From: Botryococcus braunii
Lineage: Eukaryota; Chlorophyta; Trebouxiophyceae
NCBI GenBank assembly: GCA_002005505.1
Contig: KV908548.1
Coordinates: 28,501 to 92,500 of the forward strand
DNA length: 64,000 bases
Reading direction: 5' to 3'
Each line of letters begins with the position of its first letter. Positions within the stretch are counted from its first letter, which is position 1. Below are positions 31,500 through 41,239 of the stretch, one piece after another. The notes under the pieces are model-generated. The model was not told the DNA's origin. It saw only the letters and a program-made list of their open reading frames with translations, and searched no databases. Both the position numbers and the translations under genes were made by a program.

Positions 31500-32086
31500 T
31501 TTGGTATCGGCGACCCAAAACAAATGTAATGATCTAGGAAATTCACGAAGACAAAGGCTAGATGCAAGGTCTAAGACAAAGGCTCGTGTGAGAATGACCT
31601 CACACAGGTGCTTACCGAGTCGTATGCACCCTCGTGGTCGAGGACCACGTGAGACCCGTATCCGACGGGTGGACGTATCCGGAAGTACGTTACATTTCTC
31701 CCCCTCTTAGCTAGCCGAGCTCCTGGGAGGCTAACAAAGGGTGAGTGTGGAAGGCTCACTGTAACACATCCACAAGATGGTGAGCTGATGAGCGACGACC
31801 CGAAGACACCAAGCCCGAGGACTTGGGTTCGAACTTGCCTTGGGTGTACTGAGTAATAAGCCCGCAGTGAACGGGGTAACGCCGGCCACAGGCCAAACGC
31901 CACTGATTCGAAGAGCTAAGTCACTACAGCAGTAAGACACAGCTTATGCTGGGACTCGAGGGAGTGGGCGTAGGAAGGCTAGCACTTGACCTGCAAGTCG
32001 GAAGGATACTCGGTGCACTCGAGTATGCGGCTAAATAACCACGACCCTCCCGCAGGCGCGGGGGCTCAAGGCCGCTGATGAACCTC

Positions 32087-33463
32087 CTATGTCGGTGCGT
32101 TGCGACCGACTGTGTCCCAGTACCTCTTGAGCACTTCAGGAGCATTGGTCAAATTCCCTTGTGGTTCCCAAGTATTGTGTTCCGGAGAGTGACCTTCCAC
32201 TGGACGAGGTACTCGTACTTGGCGGGCTACGATGGAGTCCATCTCGTATTCCTCTTCTCCAAGGAGAAGTTCCGCTGGGGGCGGTGGTTGAACTGATCCA
32301 TCCCTACGGTAGGGTTCCAACTTGGATACATGAAAGACATCATGTATTCTCCAGCGTGCAGGCAGAACTAGCTCATAAGCTTGTTTGCCAATGCGCTTGT
32401 GGACTTGGAATGGACCTACCCAGCGAGGGAGGAGTTTTGGAGTGCCTTGCTTAAAACGTAGGTGCTTGGAGGACAGAAGGACCCAATCCCCTGGTGAGAA
32501 CTGGAGATCCCTACGTTTTGTGTTGGCTGCCTGTGCCCGTCGGTTGGTGGCTACCCGGTGTACCATCCGAGCTTCATTGATCAAACGCTGCATGCGCTGA
32601 ACGAAGCCGGCTGCGCTCGGAACCCGTAGGTTGGGTAGGAGCGTGGCTGGGAGGTATGGATGATGCCCGTAGTTGAGCATGAATGGAGTAGTTCCTGTGC
32701 TCTGATGGTCTGCGTTGTTGATAGCAAACTCGGCGCAGGACAACTTGGTGTCCCAGTCAGTTTGGCTGGACGACACGTACATGCGTAGCATGTCTTCCAG
32801 TACCCGGTTGGTCCTTTCTGTCTGACCGTCCGTTTGAGGGTGGTAGGCAGTGGACATGGCCTGTTTGGTACCGAGTATCTCGCACAAAGCCTTGGTGAAG
32901 TGGCTGGTGAAGAGTGGATCTCTGTCAGACACTATCACTTGGGGGACCCCATGCAACTTCCATACGTTGTCAACGTACAGGCGTGCCGTTTGCTCCGCTG
33001 TCGCTTGCGACGTGGTTGGCACCACATGGACCATCTTGGAGAGTTTGTCCACGATGACGAAGATGGCATCGTGGCCGCGCTCTGTGGACGGTCGTTGCGT
33101 GATGAAGTCCATCGTGACTGTATGCCAAGGAGCCAAGGGTAACCCCAGAGGTTGCAGGAGACCAGCTGGTTTGAGGTTCCTGGCTTTGTTCTTTTGGCAC
33201 AGATGGCATGTGGTGACATACCTCTCCACTTCCTGAGTCATAGAAGGCCACCAGTAATGGCGGGTTATGAGCTTCAGGGTCTTCCGAACACCTTGGTGTC
33301 CAGCGTATGGGCTGTCATGCATTTCCTTAAGGAGAAGGGTTCGCAACCCAAATGCATCGGGTACGGCAACTTTGCCGTCGTGTAGGAAGAGACCCTCGTG
33401 TGGGAGGAGACCCTTCAAGTTGTCAGCATCCTGGAACCATGGGTCCACAGAATAACCTTGCAC
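32087..33463 (-). pseudogene. Gypsy beta integrase with damaged chromodomain
   Basis: 458 open codons. Zinc site H-x-H (HDSPYAGH) and CHLC; catalytic D in TMDFITQ, D in VSDRDPLF, E in GQTERTNR; then the GPF/Y-like region (LLPRWVGPFQVH) and the start and end of a chromodomain (EEYEMDSIVAR, EHNTWEPQGNL). The middle of the chromodomain is out of frame: KYEYLVQWK is encoded in another frame at about 32186-32212 and the main frame reads VRVPRPVEG instead. Two compensating indels restore the frame. Confidence 0.9.
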
Positions 33464-34358
33464 GAACTTGTCTTTCCATGACAGGCTCGTGGGCTCTCCC
33501 CCCCCCCCCCCCTGAAGTCACACCGGAACGGAGGACGGCAGATAGGGATGGACTCGGTAGACAGGGAGAGTCAGGGGGTGCTAAGACCCCAGATGCCACA
33601 ATGGCATTGACAAAGCCACACGGTGGAGTGTAATCACTGCCGAGGGCAGGGTGACGACTGAGGGCATCAGCTACCACATTGGACTTGCCAGCAACGTGAT
33701 CCCAACGGAAGTGGAACCTGGAAAGGAACTCAGCCCAACGTGTTTGACGTCGGCTAAGGGTAGGAAGCGAGTCCAGGTAGGTGATGGCTTTGTGGTCTGT
33801 GACGTCCCGGAACTCAGGAGCACCTTCAAGGTAGCAGCGCCATACAGTGAGGGCGTGCACCACAGCCAGGAGCTCTTGTTCCCCAGTGGCATAGTTGATT
33901 TCCGCAGGTGTGAGACCTCGGCTTTCGAAGGCCACTGGACGACCATTTTGATAGAGCACGGCCCCGAGCCCATGAAGGGAGGCATCAGTGTGCACTTCAA
34001 ATGGTTGAGAGAAATCAGGGAAAGCTAGGCAGGGAGTAGTGGTCAAGGCTTGCTTGATGGCTTGGAAAGCAGCAGCGCAAGCAGGAGACCAGACCCAAGC
34101 CACACCTTTACGAGAAAGGCGGTGGAGAGGGGAAGCCAGCATCGCAAAGTTACGAATGAACTTGCGGAAGTAGGTGGCTAAGCCCAGGAAGGACCGTAGG
34201 TGACTGAGATTCCTAGGAGTAGGAAAATCAGCTACGGCAGCTGTCTTACGGGGATCCACTTTGATTCCATCCGCAGACACCACATGACCCAAGTACGTGA
34301 CTTCGGGCTGGGCGAAGGAGCATTTCTTGAGATTGGCATAGAGCTGATGCTCTCGCAA
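33423..34358 (-). pseudogene. Gypsy beta RNase H region
   Basis: Continues the RT ([15 protein letters not shown]) into RNase H (VHTDASLHGLGAVLYQ, DHKAITYL, NVVADALSRHP). It is in a different frame from the RT upstream. The frame is lost again at a run of 15 C at 33498-33512 (GGGGG on the coding strand), probably a slippage indel. Confidence 0.9.
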
Positions 34359-35296
34359 AAGGTCCAGAACCTTTTGCAGGTGTTCACGATGCTCCTCAGA
34401 GTTTTACTATAGATGAGGATATCATCCAAGTAAACCAGGACAAACTTGTGGAGGTATGGGCGGAAGATTGTATTCATAACAGTTTGGAAAGTGGCTGGTG
34501 CATTGGTGAGACCGAAGGGTAAGACTTTCCATTGATACAAGCCCATAGGAGTCCTGAAAGCAGTTTTCGGAACATCCTCCTCAGTGATCCGGATCTGGTG
34601 GTACCCAGAGGTGAGATCCAGACTGGTGAAGACAGTGGAGCCTTGGAGTTGGTCAAGAGTATCATCTATGCGTGGCATAGGGTACTTGTTCTTGACAGTG
34701 AGTTTGTTAAGTGCGCGATAGTCGATGACCATGCGCAAGCTCCCGTCTTTCTTTTGGACAAAGAGGATAGGTGCTCCATATGGTGACGTGGAAGGCTCTA
34801 TGGATCCATTTTCCAAAAGCAGTTTGGTTTGTCTCTCTGTTTCAAGGAACTCAGCGCGAGAGAGACGGTAGAGTGGTCGAGAAGGAGGTTTGCCATGTGG
34901 GTAAATCAGAGGGATTGTGTGAGAGATTCCAGGACGGTCTGGGGGTAACCCAGGTACCTCGTCCGGAAAGACATCAGCATACCCCTTGAGTATATCATCG
35001 ACCAGAGATGGTCCAGACATGGCAGACTCGTCGACTTTGGTTACAGTGGAAAGGAAAGACTTACATCCTGAACGGACTAAGCGTTTAGCCTTCACTGCAG
35101 AGATGACCAACACCTTAGTCTCCTGACACCAGCTGCCAGGGCAAGGCTTGTCCAAAGGTGCACACCGTAAAACAAATGGCTTTGCTTTGTTCGTGTAACC
35201 TCTGATGGTCAGCTCATCGAAGTCCAACTGAGCACGACAACGACGTAACCACGGGTTGCCCAAGATGAGAGTCCAATCCATAGCTAAGTCTAACAC
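34232..35296 (-). pseudogene. Gypsy beta reverse transcriptase
   Basis: Open for 354 codons with the RT landmarks [41 protein letters not shown] and catalytic YLDDILIYS. It shifts out of frame at about 34.36-34.40 kb. An in-frame TAG at 35327 separates it from the protease. Confidence 0.92.
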
Positions 35297-35326
35297 AACA
35301 CAAGGAACCCTTGTGGAACGTTGACC

Positions 35327-35596
35327 CTAGACGGTAACGGACACTGTGACTTGGCCCATATGGTTGACGCGCGTCCCATTGGCTAATTGTAGCTGTGGGT
35401 GCACATTTCCCCGTGGGGACACTTCCAATGCATGCTTCTTCACGAAGGCGGAGCTGATGACGTTACACGCCGCTCCGGAGTCGAAGAGGATGTGGCCATG
35501 CTGGTCCAACACCTGCCCAGCAAAGACCATGGTGAGGTCTTGTACAGCAGGGTCTGGATGAAAAGCATGGGCAGCTAGAAGTGGTGGTGCAGGCAA
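35327..35596 (-). pseudogene. Gypsy beta aspartic protease
   Basis: Contains HILFDSGAACNVISSAF, the retropepsin active-site motif. It is in frame with gag and RT but bounded by in-frame stops TGA (35687) and TAG (35327). Confidence 0.88.
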
Positions 35597-35686
35597 TTCA
35601 TCTGAGTGAGAATTGGGCGTAGGAGGAACCGGACTTATTCCAGCTACATCTGCAGGAGCTGCAGGAGAGACTGAAGGCCCAGACCT

Positions 35687-37165
35687 TCAGCGTTTAGCAG
35701 GTGGCAAGACAACGTTAGGATGCGGGCAAGACGCGGTGTCGTGCTCGTGGACGCCGCAATTGATGCAGCGCCCGTCAGAGTTGCGCCTGTGGAAGAGGGC
35801 TTCAGCGAGGCCCTTCTTGGCCCACTTGGCCACCTCCTCAGCGAGTGCCTTGGGAGGCAGGTTGAGGGCAGGCTTCTTGGCAGGCTTGGTGGCCAAGGGT
35901 GGCGCGCGGCGCTTGTCCGCACGTGAACCACCTTCCTTGCGGTGGTCAGTGTGAGAGCCCCCTGCAAGGACAGTCAGAAGATCCTCAGCTTCCTTTGCAG
36001 CCTTGACTACCACGTCAAGGTGCTCGAACTCATCCTTGGCCATGGCATCCCTCATGACCAACTGGTAGACAGCTGGCTTGAGACAATTGCGAAAAACTGA
36101 GCAAGCCTCTGGCCCCGAGATGGGGTGTTGAACTGCCTCTACCATGATTGCCCTGAAAGCTGCATGATAGGAAGCAACAGAATGAATGTGTCGTAAGCGT
36201 GCGAGACGAACTCGAACAGTGTGTTCGACCTTACCCTCCACAAACTGAGCAAGCATTTCAGTTTAGAAGGTGGAAAAGTCCCTAGGATCACCTCCCCGCT
36301 GAGTGAGAGACTTTTTCATTAAGGCCCATTGCTCGGCTGCACGTCCCGACAAGCAAAGTGAAGCATTTGCGACTAAGTCACCTGGTGCAATGTGCATGAG
36401 AGAGGCATAGCCGTCAAATTGCTCAAACCAGGTGGTGACCTTGGTACCTTCCTTGGACCCATCGAATTTGGGTGGTGGAACACGAATAGGCTTGGAAGGG
36501 AAGGAACTCCGATTGATTTGGTCGTAATCGAGAGGGAATTCCGGATTGAGAGGAGGCTCGGTAGTCGGGGTAAGCGGAGGCGTACCCTTGAGCAACAAGT
36601 CGCGGAGCTCCGCGAGGGAGTCCTTCATGGATCGGACGTCGCCATCGACTACCGTAAGCCGGGCATTGGTTTCTTCACGATGGGCTTCAAGCGCCACCGT
36701 GAGGTCCCCTGCGTAGGAGGGAATTGGCCCCTCCAAGTCACGCAACAGAAACTTGTAATCCCAATAAGACTTCGTTGCGGACTGGAGGTCCCTTATGGCA
36801 GTTTGATAGGCGGCAAACGCTGTGTTTGCGCCAATGGCCGTGGGTGCGACCGTGTAGGAGCTCGCGTGAGCAGCCAGCCAGGAGGCGTGGCGCTGACGGA
36901 GAGAGGCAGTGGCATCTGAGAGTTTTTCCTGAACATCAGATATGACAACAGAAAGATCATCATAGGTTTCGTATTCCTGCACGCACAACCAAAAAGCCGC
37001 AGACGAACTCGTTCCCGCAACCACAGGCACACGGAATTCCTTACGAAGAAAATCAGGTACAGTCGCGAGAGTTGATGTAGGCAGATTTTCCGATTTCGTG
37101 AAAGATGGCTCGTTCGTCAAGATAAATTCGATTGTAGACTCGCGAGGCAAAACGAGCTCGGCCAT
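35687..37165 (-). pseudogene. Gypsy beta gag, one in-frame stop
   Basis: ATG at 37165 (MAELVLPRESTIEF). The frame is open to a TAA at 36263 and continues in frame to 35687. It encodes a retrotransposon gag core (PPPKFDGSKEGTKVTTWFEQ, then GRAAEQWALMKK) and a CCHC-type knuckle (CINCGVHEHDTASC). Without the TAA the gag would be about 490 residues. Confidence 0.9.
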
Positions 37166-37389
37166 AGTGCAGCACGGACAAAGTACAGAGAATAGATTTT
37201 CGCCGATACCAAAAACAAATGTAATGATCTAGGAAATTCACGAAGACAAAGGCTAGATGCAAGGTCTAAGACAAAGGCTCGTTTGAGAATGACCTCACAC
37301 ATGTGCTTACCAAGTCGTATGCACCCTCGTGGTCGAGGACCACGTGAGACCCATATCCGACGGGTGGACGTATCCGGAAGTACGTTACA

Positions 37390-37514
37390 ACGGGTGCCCT
37401 TGACAACATCCCATCATCTGCCCAGGCCTGTATTTTTTCCTTCATCATTCTCTTAGCCTGGTCTATACCGTGCTCGCTTGTGGGCAGTGTTTTCCCTGAA
37501 AAGATTGTCTCCAA
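37390..37514 (-). CDS. Host gene 2, last coding exon, interrupted by the composite insertion
   Basis: Acceptor TTTACAG ends at 37515. The exon starts LETIFSGKTLPTSEHG and reads to AWADDGMLSRAPV at the insertion. The right target-duplication copy ACGGG is 37390-37394. Codons resume at 30910. Phase 0 with the preceding exon. Confidence 0.65.
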
Positions 37515-37752
37515 CTGTAAAGACAACACGTGTTAGTACAATCTTGATGCACACTGTCTTTATATCTTGCAAGATTTAAGAAGACAATTGTTCGGTGTAT
37601 GTTGAAACTCGAGTGAGCTCATGACCCTCCTTCTGTAACAGTGTAATATCAATCACGTGTCTCTTGTATCAATAATGTATATGATTTAGCTTGCATCATT
37701 GACCATTTGTTGCATTTGACCTTAAGCAATTCTTCAGATGGAATGTCCTTAC

Positions 37753-38118
37753 CAGAAGTTCAAAATATGACACCTGAGAGGCATACAAGGACTTGACATT
37801 CCTTGCTTCTTTTTTTATCTCATGTTTTGGTACATCTCCTGCAACCCTGTTCGAAGGGTCCTGAAGAAATTGGTTGTAGGCTGTTACGAGCGCCAACCTG
37901 TAGCGATTCCCGGATCCAAAAACCTGGTCAGGTCGCCCGTTACTCATGTGGTGACGATAGCCGTGATCCCTCAGCAGCTGGGTAGCCTTTGCCTTTGCAT
38001 CCCTGGTGTTTAGGAGGTATCCTTGCGGGCTTATGAGATCAGGCCAACCCGTGTGCAGGCCCTTTTTAATACCTCTGTTAATGTTGTTAGTGCGCAGTGC
38101 GCCCAGGATCTTCATCAC
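37753..38118 (-). CDS. Host gene 2, exon moved to the minus strand by inversion
   Basis: 122 codons in phase 0 from VMKILGALRTNN to SYFELL, donor CTG|GTAAGG at 37753/37752. The acceptor is weak (ATGAAG|GTG) because a gypsy element inserted 14 bases upstream, but the phase fits the exon ending at 18942 (EDEVQ). Content includes HTGWPDLISPQGYLL and RYRLALVTAYNQFLQDP. The family is not recognised. Confidence 0.7.
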
Positions 38119-38434
38119 CTTCATGCAATATCATATGTGTAACGGTCTCCTCGTATTGCTGTAGTCATAGCTTCCGCTTGTGACATGTGGGGATTCTACT
38201 CGTTACCCGTTACAAGTGCTCCACCGGCTCTTGGCGGGATATTCCTAGCTGGCTCCTATGTACCTCCTATCGGGGGGTACTCGCCCGAGCCTATGGAGGG
38301 AAGTAGGGCGCCATGGTATGGCATTGGGCATGGATTACTGACTCAGAGAGTAATCTTACTTGTAACGAGCTCCGTGTCTCAACTATTATTCCCTTTCTCT
38401 TCCCTTGCATTGCTGAGTACTACAAGTGGTATCG

Positions 38435-38672
38435 GCCGAACAATGAAAATCACAAGGGACCAATCTACACATCCTCTGCCGAACAATGAAAATCACAAGG
38501 GACCAATCTACACATCCTCGTGAGACGGTCTACCACCACCAAAAGGGCATTATGACCATCATTCGTGGGTGGTAGGCAAGTGATAAAATCAAATGAGAGT
38601 GAATTCCAGGGCTTATCTGGGATTGGAAGAGGCCGGAGTAGGCCTTTTGGGCCGGCTGTGGCGGGTTTGTAC
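38435..38672. repeat. 43-bp tandem duplication and inverted copy of an integrase segment
   Basis: A 43-bp block at 38435-38477 is repeated at 38478-38520. From 38478 to about 38672 the sequence is the near-exact reverse complement of about 39600-39793 (integrase, NSLSFDFITCLPPTNDG). The element therefore carries a fold-back in place of its gag and RT. Confidence 0.8.
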
Positions 38673-39906
38673 AGGAATTGTGTGCCACCATATATGCGCT
38701 GAAAGCTTGGAGACATTACCTTGAAGGTTGTGACGGTCTTACTATTATCACAGATCATCATCCAAATACTTTCTTTCAAGGCACTCCTGTTCTGAGCAGG
38801 AGGCAAGCAAGGTGGTATGAAACTCTGCAAAGGTTCCACTTCAGCTGGAAGTACGAGCCTGGACACACAAATGTGGCTGATCCCTTGTCAAGATGCTCTA
38901 ACCTTTTGAATACTGTTGCGGAGCACAGGCAACACATTCTCGCGGCGTTTACTCGCGCACAGGCCCGAGCTGCGGATCTCGATCACGCAACGCTTTCGGG
39001 ACAACAGAGTGGTCCGGTTACTTCCGCGCCATTTCAGAACACCATCTTATTTCAAGATAAGTCTATTTCTCATTCGAAACCGAACTTACCTGTAACGGTA
39101 CCCGGTTGTGCGAGTCAGCTGCAGTCTAACGACCTGCAAGTTCAGTCCCACCCCACAACGGTAGAATGTGAAGTTTTTTCAAGTGATTTAGGCTTCAGTA
39201 TACCAAATGAGTTAAACCAACACCTTTCGGGGAAATTCCGTTCCCACAGCATACATTTTCCAAGTGAGCTGCAACTTCCAGGCCCACCCCTGCTTGACAA
39301 ACTTAAAAGGGCTTATCAGAAAGACCCTAAGTTCTCGATGACCTCTACAACTGATAAATTGAAGTTTCATGATGGATTTTGGTGGAAGACGGTGAAGCAA
39401 GGGCACCAACGCATCGTGGTACCCTGTGACGCTGAAGTGAAGTGTGGGCTCATCGCAGAATTTCATGACACACCTTCATATGGGCACATGGGAAGTAAGA
39501 GGACTTTGGAAGTTCTACAGCGCCATTTTACATGGCCAGGCATGGTTGGGGACGTCAAACGTTTCATTTCCAGCTGTGACAGCTGCCAACGCAACAAACC
39601 CGACACAGCCGGCCCAAAAGGCCTACTCCGGCCTCTTCCAATCCCAGATAAGCCCTGGAATTCACTCTCATTTGATTTTATCACTTGCCTACCACCCACG
39701 AATGATGGTCATAATGCCCTTTTGGTAGTGGTAGACCGTCTCACCAAGATGTGTAGATTGGTCCCTTGTGATTTTCATTGTTCGGCAGAGGATGTAGCGC
39801 GCCTCCTCTCTACTGCTGTGTTCAGCATCTTTGGGGTACCCGAAACACTGATTTCTGATAGGGACCCTCGTTTCACATCCCAGTGGTTTCAAACCTGGTG
39901 TAAATC
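38672..39906 (+). pseudogene. Gypsy gamma RNase H and integrase, truncated by copia A
   Basis: Starts within RNase H (TIYALKAWRHYLEG, DPLSRC), then the integrase zinc site (HDTPSYGH, CDSCQRNK) and catalytic core (SFDFITCLPP, LISDRDPRF). It ends after FQTWCKS at the copia LTR. The next residues are encoded at 20956 on the minus strand. Confidence 0.9.
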
Positions 39907-40630
39907 TGTTATAATAGTAAAAGAACATGAGTGACTTTCCCTCAGAAGAGTAATAGTGGCCTGTTTTTCCTGAAGGATCACAGAGAACAATTAGTAGGTT
40001 GAGTAATGAATGGCAGAACTCTAGAGTTCTGCCATAATTGATCTAGACTAATTCCACTTAGATTAAACAGCGTGAGGTAATTCTACGCGGTCTTGCAAGA
40101 AGGATATATGCAGCCGGCATGAAGGGCTAGACACTTGTTTGGGACTGAAAGAGCACTCCGGGTGCTTATCTCTGATCAGTTGCCTCAAGTGTCTATTCAC
40201 AGTCGGACTCTGCTTGCTTCTCGACACACAGCAAGAGATCCAACCGAGCTAAACACCCTTCGTGCCGGGACATACAGGTAAAGTGCAGTAATATGAGACG
40301 ACACTCAGGAACGGTTGATTAGGAAGAGGTCTAGATAAGAGTATTAGAATATTGCTAATGCTTGACTCATCGAACAACGGTAATGCGAACTATCTGGCGA
40401 TATGTAGAATAGGTAGTTTGAATTCCTGAGTAGTGAGAGAAAGCAAGAAGCAATGTAATGACTTGTTTGGGACTGAAAGAGCACTCCGGGTGCTTATCTC
40501 TGATCAGTTGCCTCAAGTGTTTATTCACAGTCGGACTCTGCTTGCTTCTCGACACACAGCAAGAGATCCAACCGAGCTAAACACCCTTCGTGCCGGGTCA
40601 TACAGGAAACGCCGAGCTCAGAATTGTACA
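39907..40630 (+). repeat. Hybrid 5' LTR of element 3
   Basis: Module copies at 40133-40277 (followed by GTAAAG) and 40461-40605 (followed by GAAACG), 145 bp each. The TATA-like GGATATATG at 40102-40110 is about 28 bp upstream of copy 1. From 40598 to the end the bases are B type (T at 40598); before 40576 they are A type. Confidence 0.9.
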
Positions 40631-40695
40631 GGTTATGGGCCCACCAACTCTATGCTGAGCTCTTGAGATGTGGAATCCGAGCACAAGGAGCTACG

Positions 40696-41224
40696 ATGGG
40701 ACGAACAAGACAGAGCGGCCGTATGGCGACAGGCTATACGAGACATTTGAGACCACTAACCACCACCACCGCCACCTACTTATGACAGTCTGAGGAGAGC
40801 AGGTGGAGAGACTGGACCGAGAACACCTGAAGAACGAGCATTTATTGTAAAGGATTTTGTCAGCCGCGCATACGGACAGGGCAGACTCGACCCGCCACAG
40901 TGGTTCAAACAAAGATTCCCAGTCTACCCTGCCTACAAAGTTAGAGCCTGGGCGTGTTCTTTTATCAACGGTGACCCAGGCTTCGTCACGCGGGCACTAT
41001 TCGAAAGGCACCTGCAGCAGATCGGAGACCCAAACAAGGAGGAATTCTGGGCAGAAAAGGCGGTCTACACCGCAGTGGAGACGGCTCTTGCTTCGTTTGA
41101 CGAAGACTTCCTTATCTCCTTATTGGGAAGCATAAAGGGGTACAGCCCTGAGGAGTGGTGCACAGAACCAGAAAGCGAGGACGAAGACGGAGACTCAAAG
41201 ATCTCCAAACCACACGACGGATAA
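40696..41224 (+). pseudogene. ORF0 of element 3, frameshifted
   Basis: Starts MGRTRQSGRMATG like element 2 and then loses the frame in the Pro-rich stretch (about 40.76 kb). The rest of the conserved protein (TPEERAFIVKDFV, PPQWFKQRFPVYPAYK, ESEDEDGDSK) continues in another frame to TAA at 41222-41224, 15 bases before the gag ATG. Confidence 0.8.
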
Positions 41225-41239
41225 CCAGAGGTCAGCAGC

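Larger units (their letters stand above)
31525..37389 (-). mobile_element. Ty3/gypsy element beta, 5865 bp
   Basis: Identically sized 170-bp LTRs (31525-31694 and 37220-37389) start TGTAACGTAC on the minus strand. The 5' LTR is on the right and is followed by primer site TGGTATCGGCG (about 37201-37211). A purine tract complementary to TTTCTCCCCCTC lies at 31695-31706. The Gag-Pol order is gag, PR, RT, RNase H, IN, chromodomain, with several stops and frameshifts. The right flank ACGGG matches only the left flank of TRIM alpha, so alpha plus beta entered as one unit. Confidence 0.92.
38138..39906 (+). mobile_element. 5' half of gypsy gamma, inverted
   Basis: 287-bp LTR (38138-38424) matching the one at 19143-19431 in reverse, primer site TGGTATCGGCCGAAC at 38427, then a rearranged leader and the RNase H/integrase part. 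gag, protease and most of RT are missing. The sequence stops at AAATC (39902-39906), the target duplication of copia A. Confidence 0.88.
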
